64,000 nt of DNA from Deltaproteobacteria bacterium. Its GTDB lineage: Bacteria; JAGRBM01; JAHCIT01. Both the position numbers and the translations under genes were made by a program. Below are positions 41,686-56,600 of the stretch, piece by piece. The notes under the pieces were generated by a model. That model worked only from the letters and a program-made list of their open reading frames with translations. It had not been told where the DNA came from and did no database searches. The stretch covers positions 1-64,000 of the forward strand of contig JAHCIT010000006.1 of assembly GCA_026129095.1 (NCBI GenBank), written 5' to 3'. The first letter of the stretch is position 1, and each line of letters begins with the position of its first letter.

Positions 41686-44600
41686 CTACCTGGGCAGCAG
41701 CACATGGACCAATCGGTCCTGTCCGAAGTTCCAGTCATTCGCCGTGATGAAGAGCGGGACGCCATGACTCCTCGCGTCATCAGCGATATTGTTCGGCATG
41801 GGGGCCGACGCAATACCGATCGGTTCGAACAGTGTCATGTCGCCATCGGGGTAAATCACCTGCGCGAGGCTCCAGCGGCCCAGCACACGGCCGCCAAGAT
41901 CCAACTCTACAACCTCGGCAAAATCTATGCTGTCGGAAACCAGAACAAACACGGTTCCGGTCATCGGGTGGTAGACAATCTCCTTGGGATCGCCGCCCAT
42001 CCAGGTGCCCGGCGGTATCATCGCCACGCTGCGGATGTCGCCCCCGCTTCCATTGGTATACTGGTCCCACACCATCAGTTTGTACTTGGAAGCATTGGCC
42101 GTCTCCGCTCCCAGCATTACCAGATCGCCGCTGTGAGCCGCACCGCTCAAGGCCGGCCCCGTCCAGGCGGAGATACGGACGTCAACATCATTGTGGAAGT
42201 TGAACGGAGGCCCCCCAAGGCTGAGTGCATTGAACAGCACATTACCGGAATTCGGAGCGGTCTGGTTCTCCGGCCACATATGCAATGTATTCGGGGAACC
42301 ACCGGAGTTGCATATGGCTGCAATCGCCCCTTGCGTGACCGGAGACGTGGTCTGATGGTTCCATGCGGTTTCTGTCACCGCAATGGATCGCATGTTCCCT
42401 CCAGTGCATCCGCTCAAGCCAGTAACATCCGTAGACTGCATGAGCGATACCGGGAACGCATTCGCCGTTACCTTGCGGATATCAGCCGAACGCAGGACGT
42501 AGCTGTGTCCAACCGTAAATCCCGGCTGGGACCGGAAGGCGACCGGACCGGCAACAAATGCGCCGAAGATCACGTTGCTGTCGGAATAGTTCAGCGGCGT
42601 CAGGTATTGCGCCTCGCGGGCAATGCCGATCGGCTGCACCATGGCGTTCAGTGACGAGTATCCGAGCTGGTATTCCTGCGTCTCACCCGCATTGTTCAGG
42701 ATGGCGCGTGATGTCAGGACTGGCCATGGATAGTCGGTATAAAGGAACAGCCCCTGGGTCGGCACCGCCGGATTCACCGATGTGATTGCCGACACAGCCG
42801 TGCTGGTCGAATCGACAAAATCCGCGTGATACGGCGGGAACATCCCGTTGAATACCGCTGGACGCGGGTCGTCGCCGAACCGGATCTTCGTCCCCCACCG
42901 CTCGCTTTCCGGAATGACCGGAACCGGACTGCGCGGGAAACCGCTGAAGTGGTAGCTGCTGCCAACCGCAACCTGGATATCCTTCATTCCCTTGCCGTCA
43001 AACTCGTCGCTGCCGACCTCCAGGAACAGCTCTACCGTCTGTTCCCAGGTCTGCGGATCGATGTTTCCGGAGATGGGGACCATCATGACATCCTGTTCCA
43101 TAAAGGAACCGCAGCCGGTCCCCACCCCGTTCACCTTCTGGGTGGTGCAGTTGCCCCCCACGAACTGTGGAAGGGTCAGGAAGACCGTATCCCAGGCTTC
43201 GCTGGCCTCAAGCACATGGAACTTGAGCGTCAGGTGAAGCTGGACCGGCTCTCCCACCGGGGCCGCGCGGCGGCTGAAGTAGGCCCGGATGCCGCTGCCA
43301 TCGTGACTGCCCCCGCCGCCCTGGGAGGTCTGGCTGTCCTGCCAGAAACCGGGCTCAGGCGCCACTACAAATTCAAGGAGATCGTCTCCATCCGGACTGG
43401 TTGAGAATGCGAAGTCCAGATCAAGATACTTGCTCGTACCGTTATAGCTGACCACCTTCCGCATCTCGCCATCAACGCAGCCGGTGCCTCCCACCCGGAT
43501 ACAGCGGAGCCATTTACCGGTGTAGTAGTCGATCTGGAAGCTCAGTGAATTGTGCCCTTCGATCCTGAGGCCGCCATTCAGGACATTGATGACCGGTGTG
43601 GCCTTGAAGATCTCGAAATGGTCACCGGGATCGAACGATACCGGCCCGGCGAAGTTGAACTCGCGGCCGGACCCGTCATACCAGCTGATCTGGCGGTATT
43701 GACCGGTACCGGCGCCGCTGGTGAAGCGGATCCACATGCCATCGTATCTGCCGCTTTCCGGGTGCAGTTCCGATCCGCCGCTAAACGAGGTTGTGGACCA
43801 GACGTCCCTCACCACAGAAGTCGCCGCCGTGGCAAGCCGGATGTCGGGCAGGTATTTCTCGATCTCCCGCAGGATCACCGGATTGGCGTCACCCAGGTCG
43901 AAATAGGGCGACGGATAGCTGGCGTCCAGTGAGAAATCCCCGGAAGCCTCATCCGCGAACTCCGGGGACTGGTTCCAGGGATAGGAGATCGAGTCGAGCG
44001 AGTTCTGCGTGCAGAAGTTCGGGGAACTATAGGCGATACAATCCGACCCATTGGCAATAAAAACGTTCGACGACGCATGGCTTGTACCCGGCGTAAATGC
44101 TGTTGGATGGAAGATCAGCGCTTCGTTCTGGCTGCCGGAGAAGATATTGTTTCGCAGGTCGATTCCGGGCGCATTTCCGGTTGGACTTGCCCATTCAATC
44201 GCGGGATCCATGTAAGCGAACGTATTGTTCGCCACGATGACCGTATTTGCCGGATCAGGGAACGAATTCCCCGTTGCCGCGCCGATAGCGACGTAAATAC
44301 CCTGTGCCGGAGTGGTTACCATCCCCCGGAACAGGTTTCCGGCAATCAGCGTGCCCGCAGTATTCGCACTGTTCATGTATATATGGTTGCCAGGGCTGTG
44401 GCCGCCGATAAACGTGTTGCCGACGATCTTGGTCAGTTCACCATCGTTCCATACGCCGTTCCCATCATGATCCGTCAGGTCAATACGGTTTCGGCGGATG
44501 ACCGTATTGCTGGCGGATCCCGTCAGGAAAATTCCGGTATCGTTGTACACCAGGTGATTATCCTCGATAACCGTATTTTCATCCTGGATCAGGAACCCGT

Positions 44601-47600
44601 TCTGGCAGCCAGAAACGGTGTTCCGGGCGAAACGGACATCATTCACGGAAAATTCCGTCCGGAAGCCCTGCACGTTCGTGGACCCCATGCAGGTTACCGA
44701 ATTGCCGGTGATATTCAGGGAACCGGGCATCTCCACCACCCGGACACCCATCGAGGTGCTGAAGGGATCGTACATCGTGATCCGGTTGTTCTCGATACGG
44801 ACATCGCCGGTCATGGCTTCCTGCCTGATAACCCCGCCGCTTCCGTCACGAACAGCGATATTGTTGTCCCGGACCTGCATCAGCCCATCGCCAGCAACAT
44901 ATACAATTCCGTCGCCGCGGAAGTTTGCGCTGACCCGGTTGCCATAAAAGTCGGTATTCGCGGATCCGAGCCAGATCGCCGGAGAAGTGCCCGACACCGG
45001 GACATTGAACCGGAAACTGTTGCCGTGGATATCCACGCCACTCGCCTGGCCACCAATATACACGACGATCAGGTTCCACGACGAAACGGCATCCAGTTCG
45101 ATCCCGCGTATGGTGATATGCGGTGCGCCCGATACCGGCTCTATGTACAGAGCATTGAAGGCACTGTCAGTCTTGGATATCTGTAGCTGGCCCATTCCAT
45201 CCAGCGTGAAATCATCTTCGTCGTTATAAGACGCGGTAACCGCGAGCACCACCTGCGAGACCGCCCCCGGCCGGACGGTCAGCGGCCCGGAAATCAGGCC
45301 AGGCAGTGTCTCCATGCCGAACCGCAACGTACCGGGACTGGTATCACCGCCACCGGACTGGATCGCGTAGCCGCTCACATCCAGGCTTAATTCATAGTCC
45401 GAGGGGGCAAAGCTGTTCCCCGGCGGAATCTGGTAGTACAGCGTGAGCGTGTAGTCCTGGTTGTCGTGGGGAACCTGGACGGTCCAGTTCCCATTCGCCT
45501 GGTCACCCGGCCCCGGAATATCCAGGATCATCCCCTCGGTGCTGTCCACGAGCTTCACGCCAACCGAGCCGGGTTCAAGCAACTGGACGTTAAGCTTCAC
45601 CACCTGTCCGGCCCTGAGGCCCTGCAGGTAGAAGGTGTCTATATCGCCCCTGGCATCGAACCGGCCCGTGTATTGGGCGACCGAATCGCCAGTCGTATCC
45701 AGATTGACGACGGCACCGATGTTGTCGCCGAACGGCTCGTTGAAAATCCAGGGATCGAGCGGATCGGGATCAAGACCCTGGCACCAGGGCGTGTTGACCG
45801 GACCGTCGCACTGTCCGTCGCCGTCGCTGTCTGACAGCGCCGGATCGGTGTAGTGCACGAACCCGGAAACAGCAGGTGGGGTGGCTGCTTTCAGTGCAGC
45901 CCCCATTTCGCCCGGATTGTCACCGCGGTGCTGCCAGTCGCCCACACCCAGCTGACCCTGGTTATTCATTCCCCAACACTTCACACGACCGTCCCGCAGT
46001 ATCCCACAGCTGGTAACACCTCCTGTGGACACCATGACCACCTCGCCATCCAGATCCACGTAGGGAAGGTTATCACCCATCTCGCCCGGACTATCGCCCC
46101 GGTTCTGTGTATCACCGATTCCGAGCTGCCCGAAGTGATTGCGGCCCCAGCATTTCACCTTGCCGTTGTCGAGGAGCGCACAGGTATGGGCACTAATTCC
46201 ACTGGCGGAGATGTGGCGGGCGCGCCGGCCGGTACCGAAATCAACATACGGCAGGCCGTCGCCCATCTCCCCGGCGTTATCACCCCGGTCATTCGTGTCG
46301 CCCTGCCCGCTGATTCCGTATGCATTGTAGCCCCAGCACTTGACCCCGCCATTATCCAGAAGCGCACAGGTATGGCCCCCACCCGCAACAATCTGAACCG
46401 CCGTCCGGCCGGTGCCGAGGTTCACAACCGGAAGATTGTCACCCATCTCGCCGGGTCCGTCACCGCGGGAAACTCCATCTTCATAGCCCAGACGGCCCTG
46501 CATGCCGAATCCCCAGCACTTCACCGACCCATCGTCGAGAATCGCGCACGTGTGATTGTTACCCGCCGAAACCTGAACGGCGGTCCGCCCTGTCCCCAGA
46601 TCAACGAATGGCAGGTTGTCACCCATCTCGCCGCCGTTGTCACCCCGATTGTTGACGTCACCCAGTCCGAGCTCGCCGGAAGAATTTATTCCCCAGCACT
46701 TCACCTGGCCACTCGCCAGGATCGCGCAGGTATGAGAACTCCCCGCATCAATGAACGTGGCCGACTGGCCTGTACCCAGGTTCGTAACCGGAAGGTTATT
46801 GCTCATCTCGCCAGGACCGTCACCCATGTGGTTGGTCGTGCCCTGCCCCAGTTCGCCACTGGTATTCCGGCCCCAGCACTTGACGCTGCCGCCCGGCCTG
46901 ATGGCGCAATTATGATACCCACCGGCCGTCACCATCTCCGATGTCGCACCGGAACCCAACAGCACGTTCGGCAGTGACGACATTTCCCCTGGGTCGTCAC
47001 CACGCGGTGTGGTATCACCGTAACCGAGCTGGCCGTAAAGATTACCGCCCCAGCACCACAGGGCACCGGGCCAGTCGCTCCGGTCAGTCTCGCGGGCACA
47101 GACGTGCTCGGCTCCAATGGAAATCATCTTGCTTTCACGGAAGTCGTTTTCGGCTCCGGCGCAGGCGCCCACAGCCACGTACCCGTCGCACAGGCCGTCG
47201 CCGTCGCTGTCCGCCAGCGCCGGGTCGGACCGCCGCGAGAACTGGGCTTCACCCAGCATGACGACCAGTTCGTTGTACATCCAGTTGGCGAGCGCGAGGT
47301 CTGGCACGCCGTCGCCATTGAAGTCGGCAACGGACACCCGGTCGAAATCATAGGAGGCCAGCTCATACTGGCGCGGGGAGATGTGGTAGTTGCCGTTCGG
47401 CAGGCCATAGGCCCCGCCCTGCTCATCCACATGACCGTAGAACACCTGCATTCTGGTTTCGCTGCTTCCACCCGGAATAATGATGTCCAGTGCGCCGTTC
47501 TGGTCGAGATCGGCCATGGTGAACCAGGAGGGCGTCACGGCCGGGTTCAGGTCGAGATCCTGGAATCCGGTGTTGGCGAACTCGAGGGTGCCCCGGCCAT

Positions 47601-50600
47601 TGATACCGCCCTGCATCCGTGTCTGCACCTTCTGGGAGTCGCGCATGAGACTCACGAGGTCCGGGACGAGGTCGGCATTGATGTCGGCCATCATCACATC
47701 GGCCAGCTCGTCGCTCACCGGGCGCGACTGCAGCGCGCCGAATGAATTACCCGGCTGTCCGGTACCGGCACTGCAGCCGGACACCGGCTGGACCGCGCCG
47801 CAAAGCGGCAGGGTATGGACATATCCGCTCTCGGTTTCGGGGAAGTAGATATCCTTGAGTCCGTCCCGGTTCACGTCCGCAACATACGCGAAGCCGAGCG
47901 GCTCGAAACCGCCATTATCATAGGGGGTAACCGGCGATCCCGGCCAGGAATTGAACCCCGTCGCCGTGAAGGTGCGGATCTGGCCAAGCACTCCGTAGGC
48001 CATCATGATATCCAGGTTGCTGTCGCCGTTCAGGTCAATGACACCGCCGCTCGTGATCCCGCCAGCTCCCGTGCTGTTGTGCAGCACCCCCGCCTCGAAC
48101 TGCCCAACGCCCAGACAACCAGCCAATGGGCTGCTGATACCCGCGCACCCATAGAACACCTGGAACTGGCCCGCCTGGTAGAACACGACCAGATCCATGA
48201 AGCCGTCGCGGTTCATGTCGGCCATCTCGATTCCGGCCGTTGTGGATGAACCCAGGGTATATTGCGCCGGACCCGTAAACTGGCCCGTGCCATCACCGCT
48301 GTAGACGAGCATGACGTTGTTGCCGCCCGCCACCGCGATATCCTGCCGGCCGTCCAGATTGAAATCGCCCGTGGCCATGTATCTCGGACCGCTCAGGGCG
48401 TGGGTGCCCGTGTTGTACTGCGCGGCCATTTCGAATTTCCCGTCCAGATTGCGGCGCACGACCTCTCCGCCGTCCGGCAACCCGTCGCCATCGGTGTCCC
48501 AAAGGTGCGGATTGATGCCGTAGTGAACCTCCCACCCGTCCGGCAGGCCATCGCTGTCAGTATCAGACAGCGCGGGATCGGTACCTACATCGCGGAAGTT
48601 TTCCATCGTGCCGGTATTGGTCTCGGCGAAGTCGGGGTACTGGTCGCCGTCGCTGTCCGGCCCGCCGATCACAAGCCCGATCGAGGTGAACCCGGCCATT
48701 TCATCCGCCTTCACCCAGGTGAACGCCATCGTCGGACGCCCGGCCGCATCGACGGCGACGCTCACGCCATTGCCGTATTGCCAGATATTGGGGCTCACCG
48801 ACTTGGTAAGCGCCCAGGTAAACCCGCCGTCATAGCTCCGGGCGAGATAGAAATCGGCTTCCTTTTCGTCCGGCACGTTTGAACGGCGCTGCTCCCAGCC
48901 GAGATAGAGCTGGTTGCGCGGTCCTACGGCAACGGAGGGGCCCCGGCTCTCGGTCTCAAGGGAGGGGGTCACCTCAATCTGGCCGGTAAAGGTGCTGCTG
49001 CATTCGTCACCAACTACCGCAAACCAGACCTCCGGTCCGTTGACGCCCACCCTGAGCCAGACAACGGCCCATCCGCCACCATTATGGAGGGCCGCAATCC
49101 TGGGTGAGGTGTGATTGGAAGCAGGATCAGCGGAAACGTCGAAAGCCGCAGTGTAGCCGCTTCCGCCATCAGTTGAGCAGGCGATTTCCACCTGGCCGTA
49201 TCCGCCATAGTTGGCAACATACACAACCGCGATATCGCCGTTTTCCGCAACAGCGATATCCGGCTGCGAGGCAGTTGACCCGCCCGAGAACCAGTAAGGC
49301 CAGCCGGTCGTAGTGAAAGACTGCCCGCGGTTATTCGATACCTGGACCTGTATGGCATCATCGGTCCCCGTGTCGTCCACTTCGTGGAAAGCCACGGCGA
49401 CGCGTGCGCCACTGGCAGCTACCGCCGGAGTATGGCCGCTCCATCCGCCCGAGTGGTTGGTCAGGTTCAGGGAGTCGAACGACTGGGCGCCATTCTGCGA
49501 GCGCAGGAACATGATGTCGTTGTCCCACGGAGAAGTGGGAGAAAGCGCCGTAAAGACCGCGTAGTAGTCGTTCAGGAAACGCGATGTGGCGGCGGCGACA
49601 TCAATCTCGCCATCGGGATCATGGGAACCAACCACATTGGCACTGAACACCACGCCGCCATTGAGCGAACGGCGGACCTGGGTCTCCGCGGGCTGCGGCA
49701 CACCGGCCAGGACTTCGTGGCGCGAGAAGGCAACGACCGGGACATCCTCTGACCTGGGCAGCCAGCGGATCACCGGATTAGTGACAACCACATTCCCGAA
49801 ATACTCCAGGCTCTGCGGGCTGGCCGTCAGCGAGTAGCCGGGGAGCAACGGATCCATTCCTTCGCCAGGCAGTTCCGCCCCGTCGGGCACCAGATCCCGG
49901 TCCGAGTCCGGGTCCGTTGGGTCGGTAAAGGTTATGTACAGCTCGTCAGAATCACTTAGCCAGTCACCATCGGTATCCGGGTTCAGCGGGTCCGTGTCCC
50001 AGCCGGATTCCGTGCCGGAGCAGATTCCGGTAACTACCGAGCCGTCACACAGGAAGTCACCATCCGTATCCTCGTTGTTCGGATCGCTGGAGTAGCCAAG
50101 ACCCACGGTATTCGCCGGGATGATCTTCACTCCCGAAGTGTCTGCGACGACCAGGTCGGCGGCTCCGTCCCCGTTGAAGTCCGCGAGCACGAAGCTCCGC
50201 GAATCGGAAGTCCCCGACAATGCATTATCGGAAACGAGTTCACCCGTCGGACGGCCAAAGATACCTTCTCCTCTGAATATCTCGGCCTCGAATGCCACAC
50301 GCCCCACAATGACGTCGGGGCGGCCATCGCCGCTCAGGTCTCCAGCGAAGATTCCCGTTGTTTCTGTAAGAGTGGGGGCCGTCCCAAGCTGGGCAACCCG
50401 CGCAAACCGTACCGGCACTCCCGGTCCTGACCCACCCGGCTGGTAGCCAGCGGCGACGAAATGGTTGACGCCAATCTGGCCGGTGAAGAGGACGTCCGGA
50501 CGGTCATTCCCGTCAAGACCGGCCACCCTGACATGGCCATGCAACGTCATTGGCGGGTTGAAACTCGCCCCTTCCAGGAGAGTCTGGACCGGACCGAACT

Positions 50601-53600
50601 GCCCGGAACTGTCATTCGCAACCCACTGGAGCCTGTTCGTGCTGCCATTAACAAGCAGGATATCCTCATACCCGCCATCGTCATTCAGATCAGCCACGGC
50701 CAGCCCCAACACCTGGTCTGACAGCGAAACCGTATGAACCGGAACCGGATCAAAGCAGTCATTCCCCGAGAAATCATAACCCAGAACAGTGATGCCAGAT
50801 GCCGACGAATGAGCCACTGCGAGGCCCGGATATCCCGAAACATCAAGCTGGGAGAACAGCGCAATGTGCACCACATTATCCGGGAGGGAATTGGTTCGCA
50901 TCGTTCCGAATTCGCCCTGCACGTCCGAGCTTCCCGGCCAGCACCGGAGCGTGTTCGAGTTTGTGTCGTTGACGACGATATCTTTCACAAAGTCGCCATC
51001 AATATCGGCCAGTATCATCTGGGTCGAATTCGGACCGGCATCCATGCTGTATCCTTCAGCAAAGCCGCCGCCGGACTGCCCAAGCATCACCTGGATACGG
51101 TTGTTGGGCGTATCGTCTTCGAGCAGGACCAGATCCAGCCGTCCGTCGGAGTCAACGTCGGTAACAGCCACGGCGTAGACATAACCGGGCCGGAAGATAT
51201 CTTCCGTCTGGCCCGTATCGAACGTGCCGTCTGGCCGTCCCACGGCCTCCTCACCGTCGTAGAGGCCGTCTGCATCGGTATCCGGCTCGAAGGGATTGGT
51301 ACCGGCGTTGCTGGGGCTGACCCAGGTTCCGGTCATCGTCTCCGCGCCATCCTTAAGGCCGTCAAAGTCGGTGTCAGGATTGTTCGGATCGGTGCCGGTA
51401 TCGAACGGTCCGTTGTAAACGCTCGTATTGGTTTCGACGCTATCCAGGAGTCCGTCCCCGTCCGAATCGGGGTTGAGCGGGTCGGTCCCCATGATGTTTT
51501 CCATATGGTCGGAAAGACCGTCGCCATCGGTATCCGGATTCCACGGATTCGTTCCATTCTGTATTTCAACGCCGTCCGGAACGGTATCGCCGTCACTGTC
51601 GCTACTGGTCGGATCGGTACCGAAAGCGATCTCCGCACTGTCGCTGAGTCCATCGCCATCCGTATCGGCATTGAGCGGGTCGGTCGTGGGAAGGATCGTT
51701 CCCACCACCGCGTAACTCGATCCGTCCGCATTTTCGCTTTCCCATGCAAGGAAGCGGCGGCCTGAACTGGACACCGCCACGGCCGGATTGTTCTGGGCCC
51801 CGGCAGTGATCTGGTTCACCTGGTATTGCGGTCCGTATGCGGTACCGGCACTGTCAAACTCGCGGGCGAAAATCCCGTAGAAATCGCCGTCGAGTCCGCC
51901 CAAATCCGCCCACAGCACGATGATCTCGTCGTCCCGGTTCATCCCGATGGCAGGCACACGCTGGAAATCGAACTCCTCGTTGTTCACGGCGAAATCCGGA
52001 CTCATCGGAGTGATGCTGTCATCGAATATCCGGGCGCGGATGCCGAGGCTGGCTGCGTCGGGGCTTGTCCAGGCAACGGCAAAGTTACCCGCCGCGTTCA
52101 TCGCAATGGCCGGATCATCCTGGGTCCCACCCGTGACCGAGTTGACCAAGTACATGTCCGTGTCGATCGCGCTTGACGGCAGCATCGTGCTGAGACGGAT
52201 GTCGGTATCAGAGCCGTTATGCGACGAGTAGACGATGAAGCTCAATCCCCATGAATCGACAGCCACATCCGGCTTGGTCTGCGCATTGGCAATTGTCCCG
52301 TGAACAACCACTTCGCCGGTCAATGGCGTGCCGTTCCGGTCAAACCGGCGGGCCACGACGTCCCACCCGCTGCCGCAGGTATTTTCACACTGCCACGCGA
52401 CAGTGAAGTCGCCCGTCTGCCGGTGGACACCAACCGAGGGGGCGCTCTGGTCGCCCGCAGTGGTCGCATTGACCTGGATTTCTCCGGTCTTTGGGGAACC
52501 ATCGCTACCGAATACCCGCGCATAGATTCCACCCAGGTCGCCGTCCTGTCCGTCGCTCATCCATACGACGACGAAATCCCCGTCGCCCGAAACAGCCACG
52601 TCCGGCTGGCTCTGGGTACCAGCGGACGTCGAATTGACGACGATTTCACCGCCCGTCTTCTCTCCGCTGTGCACAAGAAGCTGGGCACGGATGTCGGTCC
52701 CATCAACCCACGCGGCCACCCAGTTGCCATTCGGGCTTGCCGCCACGGACGCCAGTCCCTGGAAGCCTGCCGTCATTGTATTCACGACAAACTGCGTGCT
52801 GCCCTCTACGCCGGTGCATACCCCTGTCACCCAGGTGCCGTCACACAGACCATCGCCATCGGTGTCGGGGTTCAGCGGATCGGTACCGAGCGCCGTTTCG
52901 CTACCCGTGCAGATACCAACGACATTCAGGCCGTCGCACAGCCGGTCCCCGTCGGTATCGATATCAACGGGATTGGTCATGCGTGTCTGGCGCACGAAGA
53001 CGCCGTTTCCGTCTCCGTCACGGCCGGTGGTGTCCTCAAAAACGATCACCCAGTCGCCGCCAGCAAGGTAACCAGCCTTTACCATGTCACCGGAGGCACT
53101 CGGCTGCATCATCAGGAATTCCGGGCCCACGGACGTTCCGTTCCACTGGTAACGCTGCCCGTAAACCCTGAACATTCCGCTTCCGTCCTGGTCCCAGCTG
53201 GCCCAGGAAATCAGATAGTCCCCGCTGTTATGCTCGACAGAAACAGATGGCCGGGTCTGGTCGTACAGCGTATAGGAGTTGACCTGGTACTCACCGGCGT
53301 ACGGCGAACCGTTCATGTCGAACCGGCGGGCAAAGACGCCGCTGTTCGATCCGTCCTGGTTGCCACTCGCCCAGGCAACGACAAAATCCCCCGATACTGA
53401 TGTCGCCGAAATGGACGGATAGTTCTGGATATCCGCGGTGGTGGTGTTGGCCGTCAGTTCGGCGAATGCCTCGTTATTGGGCGCACTGAACCCGCGGACC
53501 CGGATATCCAGCGCATCGCCAGAATCATCCTCGAAGGCAATCGCCACCCGGCCCAGCCCGAGGGAAGCGATTGCAGGGCGCCCCTGGTTTCCGGCCGTCA

Positions 53601-56600
53601 CGCTGTTCACCTGGAACACCGGCGCAAAAGTTGTCTGCGACGGATAGGGCTGCCAGTACCGGGCGTAAATATCAGACCCTGTATCGCATCCGTCACAGCG
53701 CCAGGCGAGTACGAACTGGCCCGTCACGCTGGTTGTTGCAATGGCCGGCTGGTAACGGCTGTTTCCGTCTGGACCTACCGCCTCGACATCGTTATCAACC
53801 GGGTTGCCAGCGGCATCAAAGCGGCGGAGCCGGATCTGGTAAGTCCCGCTCCGGCTGTCGCTCCAGGCAACAACAAACCGGCCACTGTCGTCGACGGCTA
53901 TCGTTGGCTGAATCTGGTCGCCTGTATTGGTCGAATTAACAAGGATCTCCGTCGTTACCGGCCGGCCGGCGGAGTCGTACTTACGGGCATAAATGCCGCT
54001 CTGGTCACCGTCCGGGCCCGACCAGGCAACGACGTAACTGCCGTTACGCATGACCGCCAGCGCCGGGGCAAGCTGATGACCGGAAACAGTCTCGGTCGCA
54101 ATGAAGTCCAGTTGCCGTTCCGTGCCGTTGCAACTGCCGGTCATTTCATGCCCGTCGCACAGGCCGTCGCCATCCGTATCGGGATTGTTCGGGTCTGAAC
54201 CGGGATTGCCCGGACTGATGAAAGCCAGGCTCGCATTTTCGGCGCCGTCGAAATACCCGTCACCATCAGTATCCGGGACATTCGGATCCGTTCCGGTCAT
54301 GACGGCCGAGAAATAGGTTCCGCCGTTATCTTCATAGCCATCCCAGAGGCCGTCGAAATCGCTATCCGGCTCGTTTGGATCGGTACCGGGATCGGTCGCG
54401 CCGCCCCAGATGCCCGTGGCGCGTTCGATGAAATCAGAGAGTCCGTCACCATCCGAATCCTGGTTGCCCGGATCGGTGCCGGTATCGGTCGAACTCACCC
54501 AGATGCCGGTGTTGGTTTCGTACGCGTCCGGGATGCCGTCGCTGTCCGTATCCAGATAGCCCGCCGTGAAGGGGACCGTGTTCGAGTTCCACTCCGCCTC
54601 AACCAGATAGGTCGCCGGGTAGGTGACATCCAGTGTCAGGTAGATGGAACTCAGGCCGTCGCTGTCCGTGTAGTCAGGGATCGGTGCGCCCAGTATGCCC
54701 TCACCCAGGTTCGTCCAGGTAACCAGTTCGCCCGCGACACCGTTGCCAAACGCATCTGTCACGCGGACCACAAACGGGTCATCAAGTGTCAGGCCCGGAT
54801 CGCCCGTCTGTGCGTCTCCGCCCACATAGGTGACGTTCGACGCAGGACCCGGATTGACGTTCACCATGTAATCTGGCGGATCAAACGTAAGGCCCGGCAC
54901 GCTCAGCTCGACGTTCTTGCTTCCGGACACCGTCATGGAAATATCGTCAAAAGTGGCTTCGCCGTTTGTCGTGGGTTGCGTGACCGTGCCGTTCAGGCTG
55001 CCGGTTCCGCTGGTCAGTTCAACCGTGACGTCCAGGCCGTTGGTCGTGGACTGGTTGCCGTACTGGTCGGTGACCACACCCGTGAAGGTCGCCCAGTCTC
55101 CTCCGGCAGTTTCCGTGGGTGACGGGAACGTGCCGAACCGGACATAGGCGTCGGCACCTGGGGTCACGTCGAACGGATTGGAGATGGCCAGATCAAGCGG
55201 CGGGCTGGACGTCGCCAGCAGGGTGTAACCCGATGCTGCAATATCCACGTGTGTATTCAGGAAGAAAACAAAACCGCCAGTAACAGTCTTCGGATTGATC
55301 GTCGTACTCAGGACAGCCATTCCACCCGTAGGATCGTAATCGAAGGCCAGCGTCACCTCTGTCGAATAGTCATCAGCCACCAGGTTGCCATGCTGGTCAT
55401 GCACCTGGACCGCCACTGACTGGCTCTGGTCAGCCGTGCGGCTGATGGGACCGGAGGTGAACGCCAGCCGGGCCGGTGCGCCGGGCGTGACATCGAACAG
55501 ATTGGAGTCGTCATATGCCAGTCCCGGCGATGTCACCCTCAGCATGTAGTTCGACCCCACCTTGTCCAGATGGACCTGGTTGAAGACGGCGAGGCCGTTC
55601 GTCGCGAACACCGGATTTGTCCCGGCTGAAAGCGTTGCAGCACCGGGGTTCCATTCGATCGCCAGCGTCACGAGCGGCGGCGGCGGATTACCGGAGCCGC
55701 CAAGGTCCACGGCGGGCAGGTTGTCGCCCATTGTGCCGCCTGTTCCACCCCGACCGATCACATCGCCAAGGCCAAGCTGACCCCAAGCATTGTGACCCCA
55801 GCATTTGAGATCGTGATTATCCAATATGGCGCAATTACTCGAAAAACCCGATGCAAGGGCAAGAGCCGTCCGGCCGGACCCCAGATTCACCGCCGGAAGG
55901 TTATCGCCCATTTGACCAGGCGCATTACCGCGGGTTGTCGTATTACCAAGGCCCAGTTGGCCGGAGGCATTATCGCCCCAGCATTTCACGCTCCCGTTAT
56001 CCAGCAAGACGCAGGTGTGGGAGCCCGAAACGGCAAGTCCTGTCACTGTCCTGCCAGTGCCAAGGCTAACCACTGGCAGGTTGTCACCCATTTCGCCAGG
56101 TCCGTCACCACGAGTGACGGTATCCTCAAGTCCAAGCTGCCCAGAAGGAGACCGGCCCCAGCACTTCAGATTCCCATCGTTAAGCAGGGCGCAACTGTGA
56201 TCCTGTCCCGCGCCTACAGCAATCGCGGTCTTCCCGGCACCAAGGTCTACTGCGGGAAGATTGTCGCCCATTTCGCCGGGCCCGTCGCCACGATTGTCAG
56301 TATCGCCAAGACCGAGCTGGCCATAAAGGTTTATGCCCCAGCACTTGACCTGTCCGTTGTCCAGCAGGGCACAGGTATGATTGGTGCCCAGTGCGACATC
56401 AACAACAGTCCGGCCAGTCCCCAGATTTACCGCAGGCAGGCTGTCGCCCATGTGTGCAGGCGATGAACCGCGCTGTCCTGCATCGCCCAGCCCTAGCTGG
56501 CCGGACCCATTTGTCCCCCAGCATTTTAGGCTCTTGTCGTTCATCACGGCACATGTATGGCCGGCATTGGAAGGTCCGGCCGCAATCTTCACCGCCGTAA

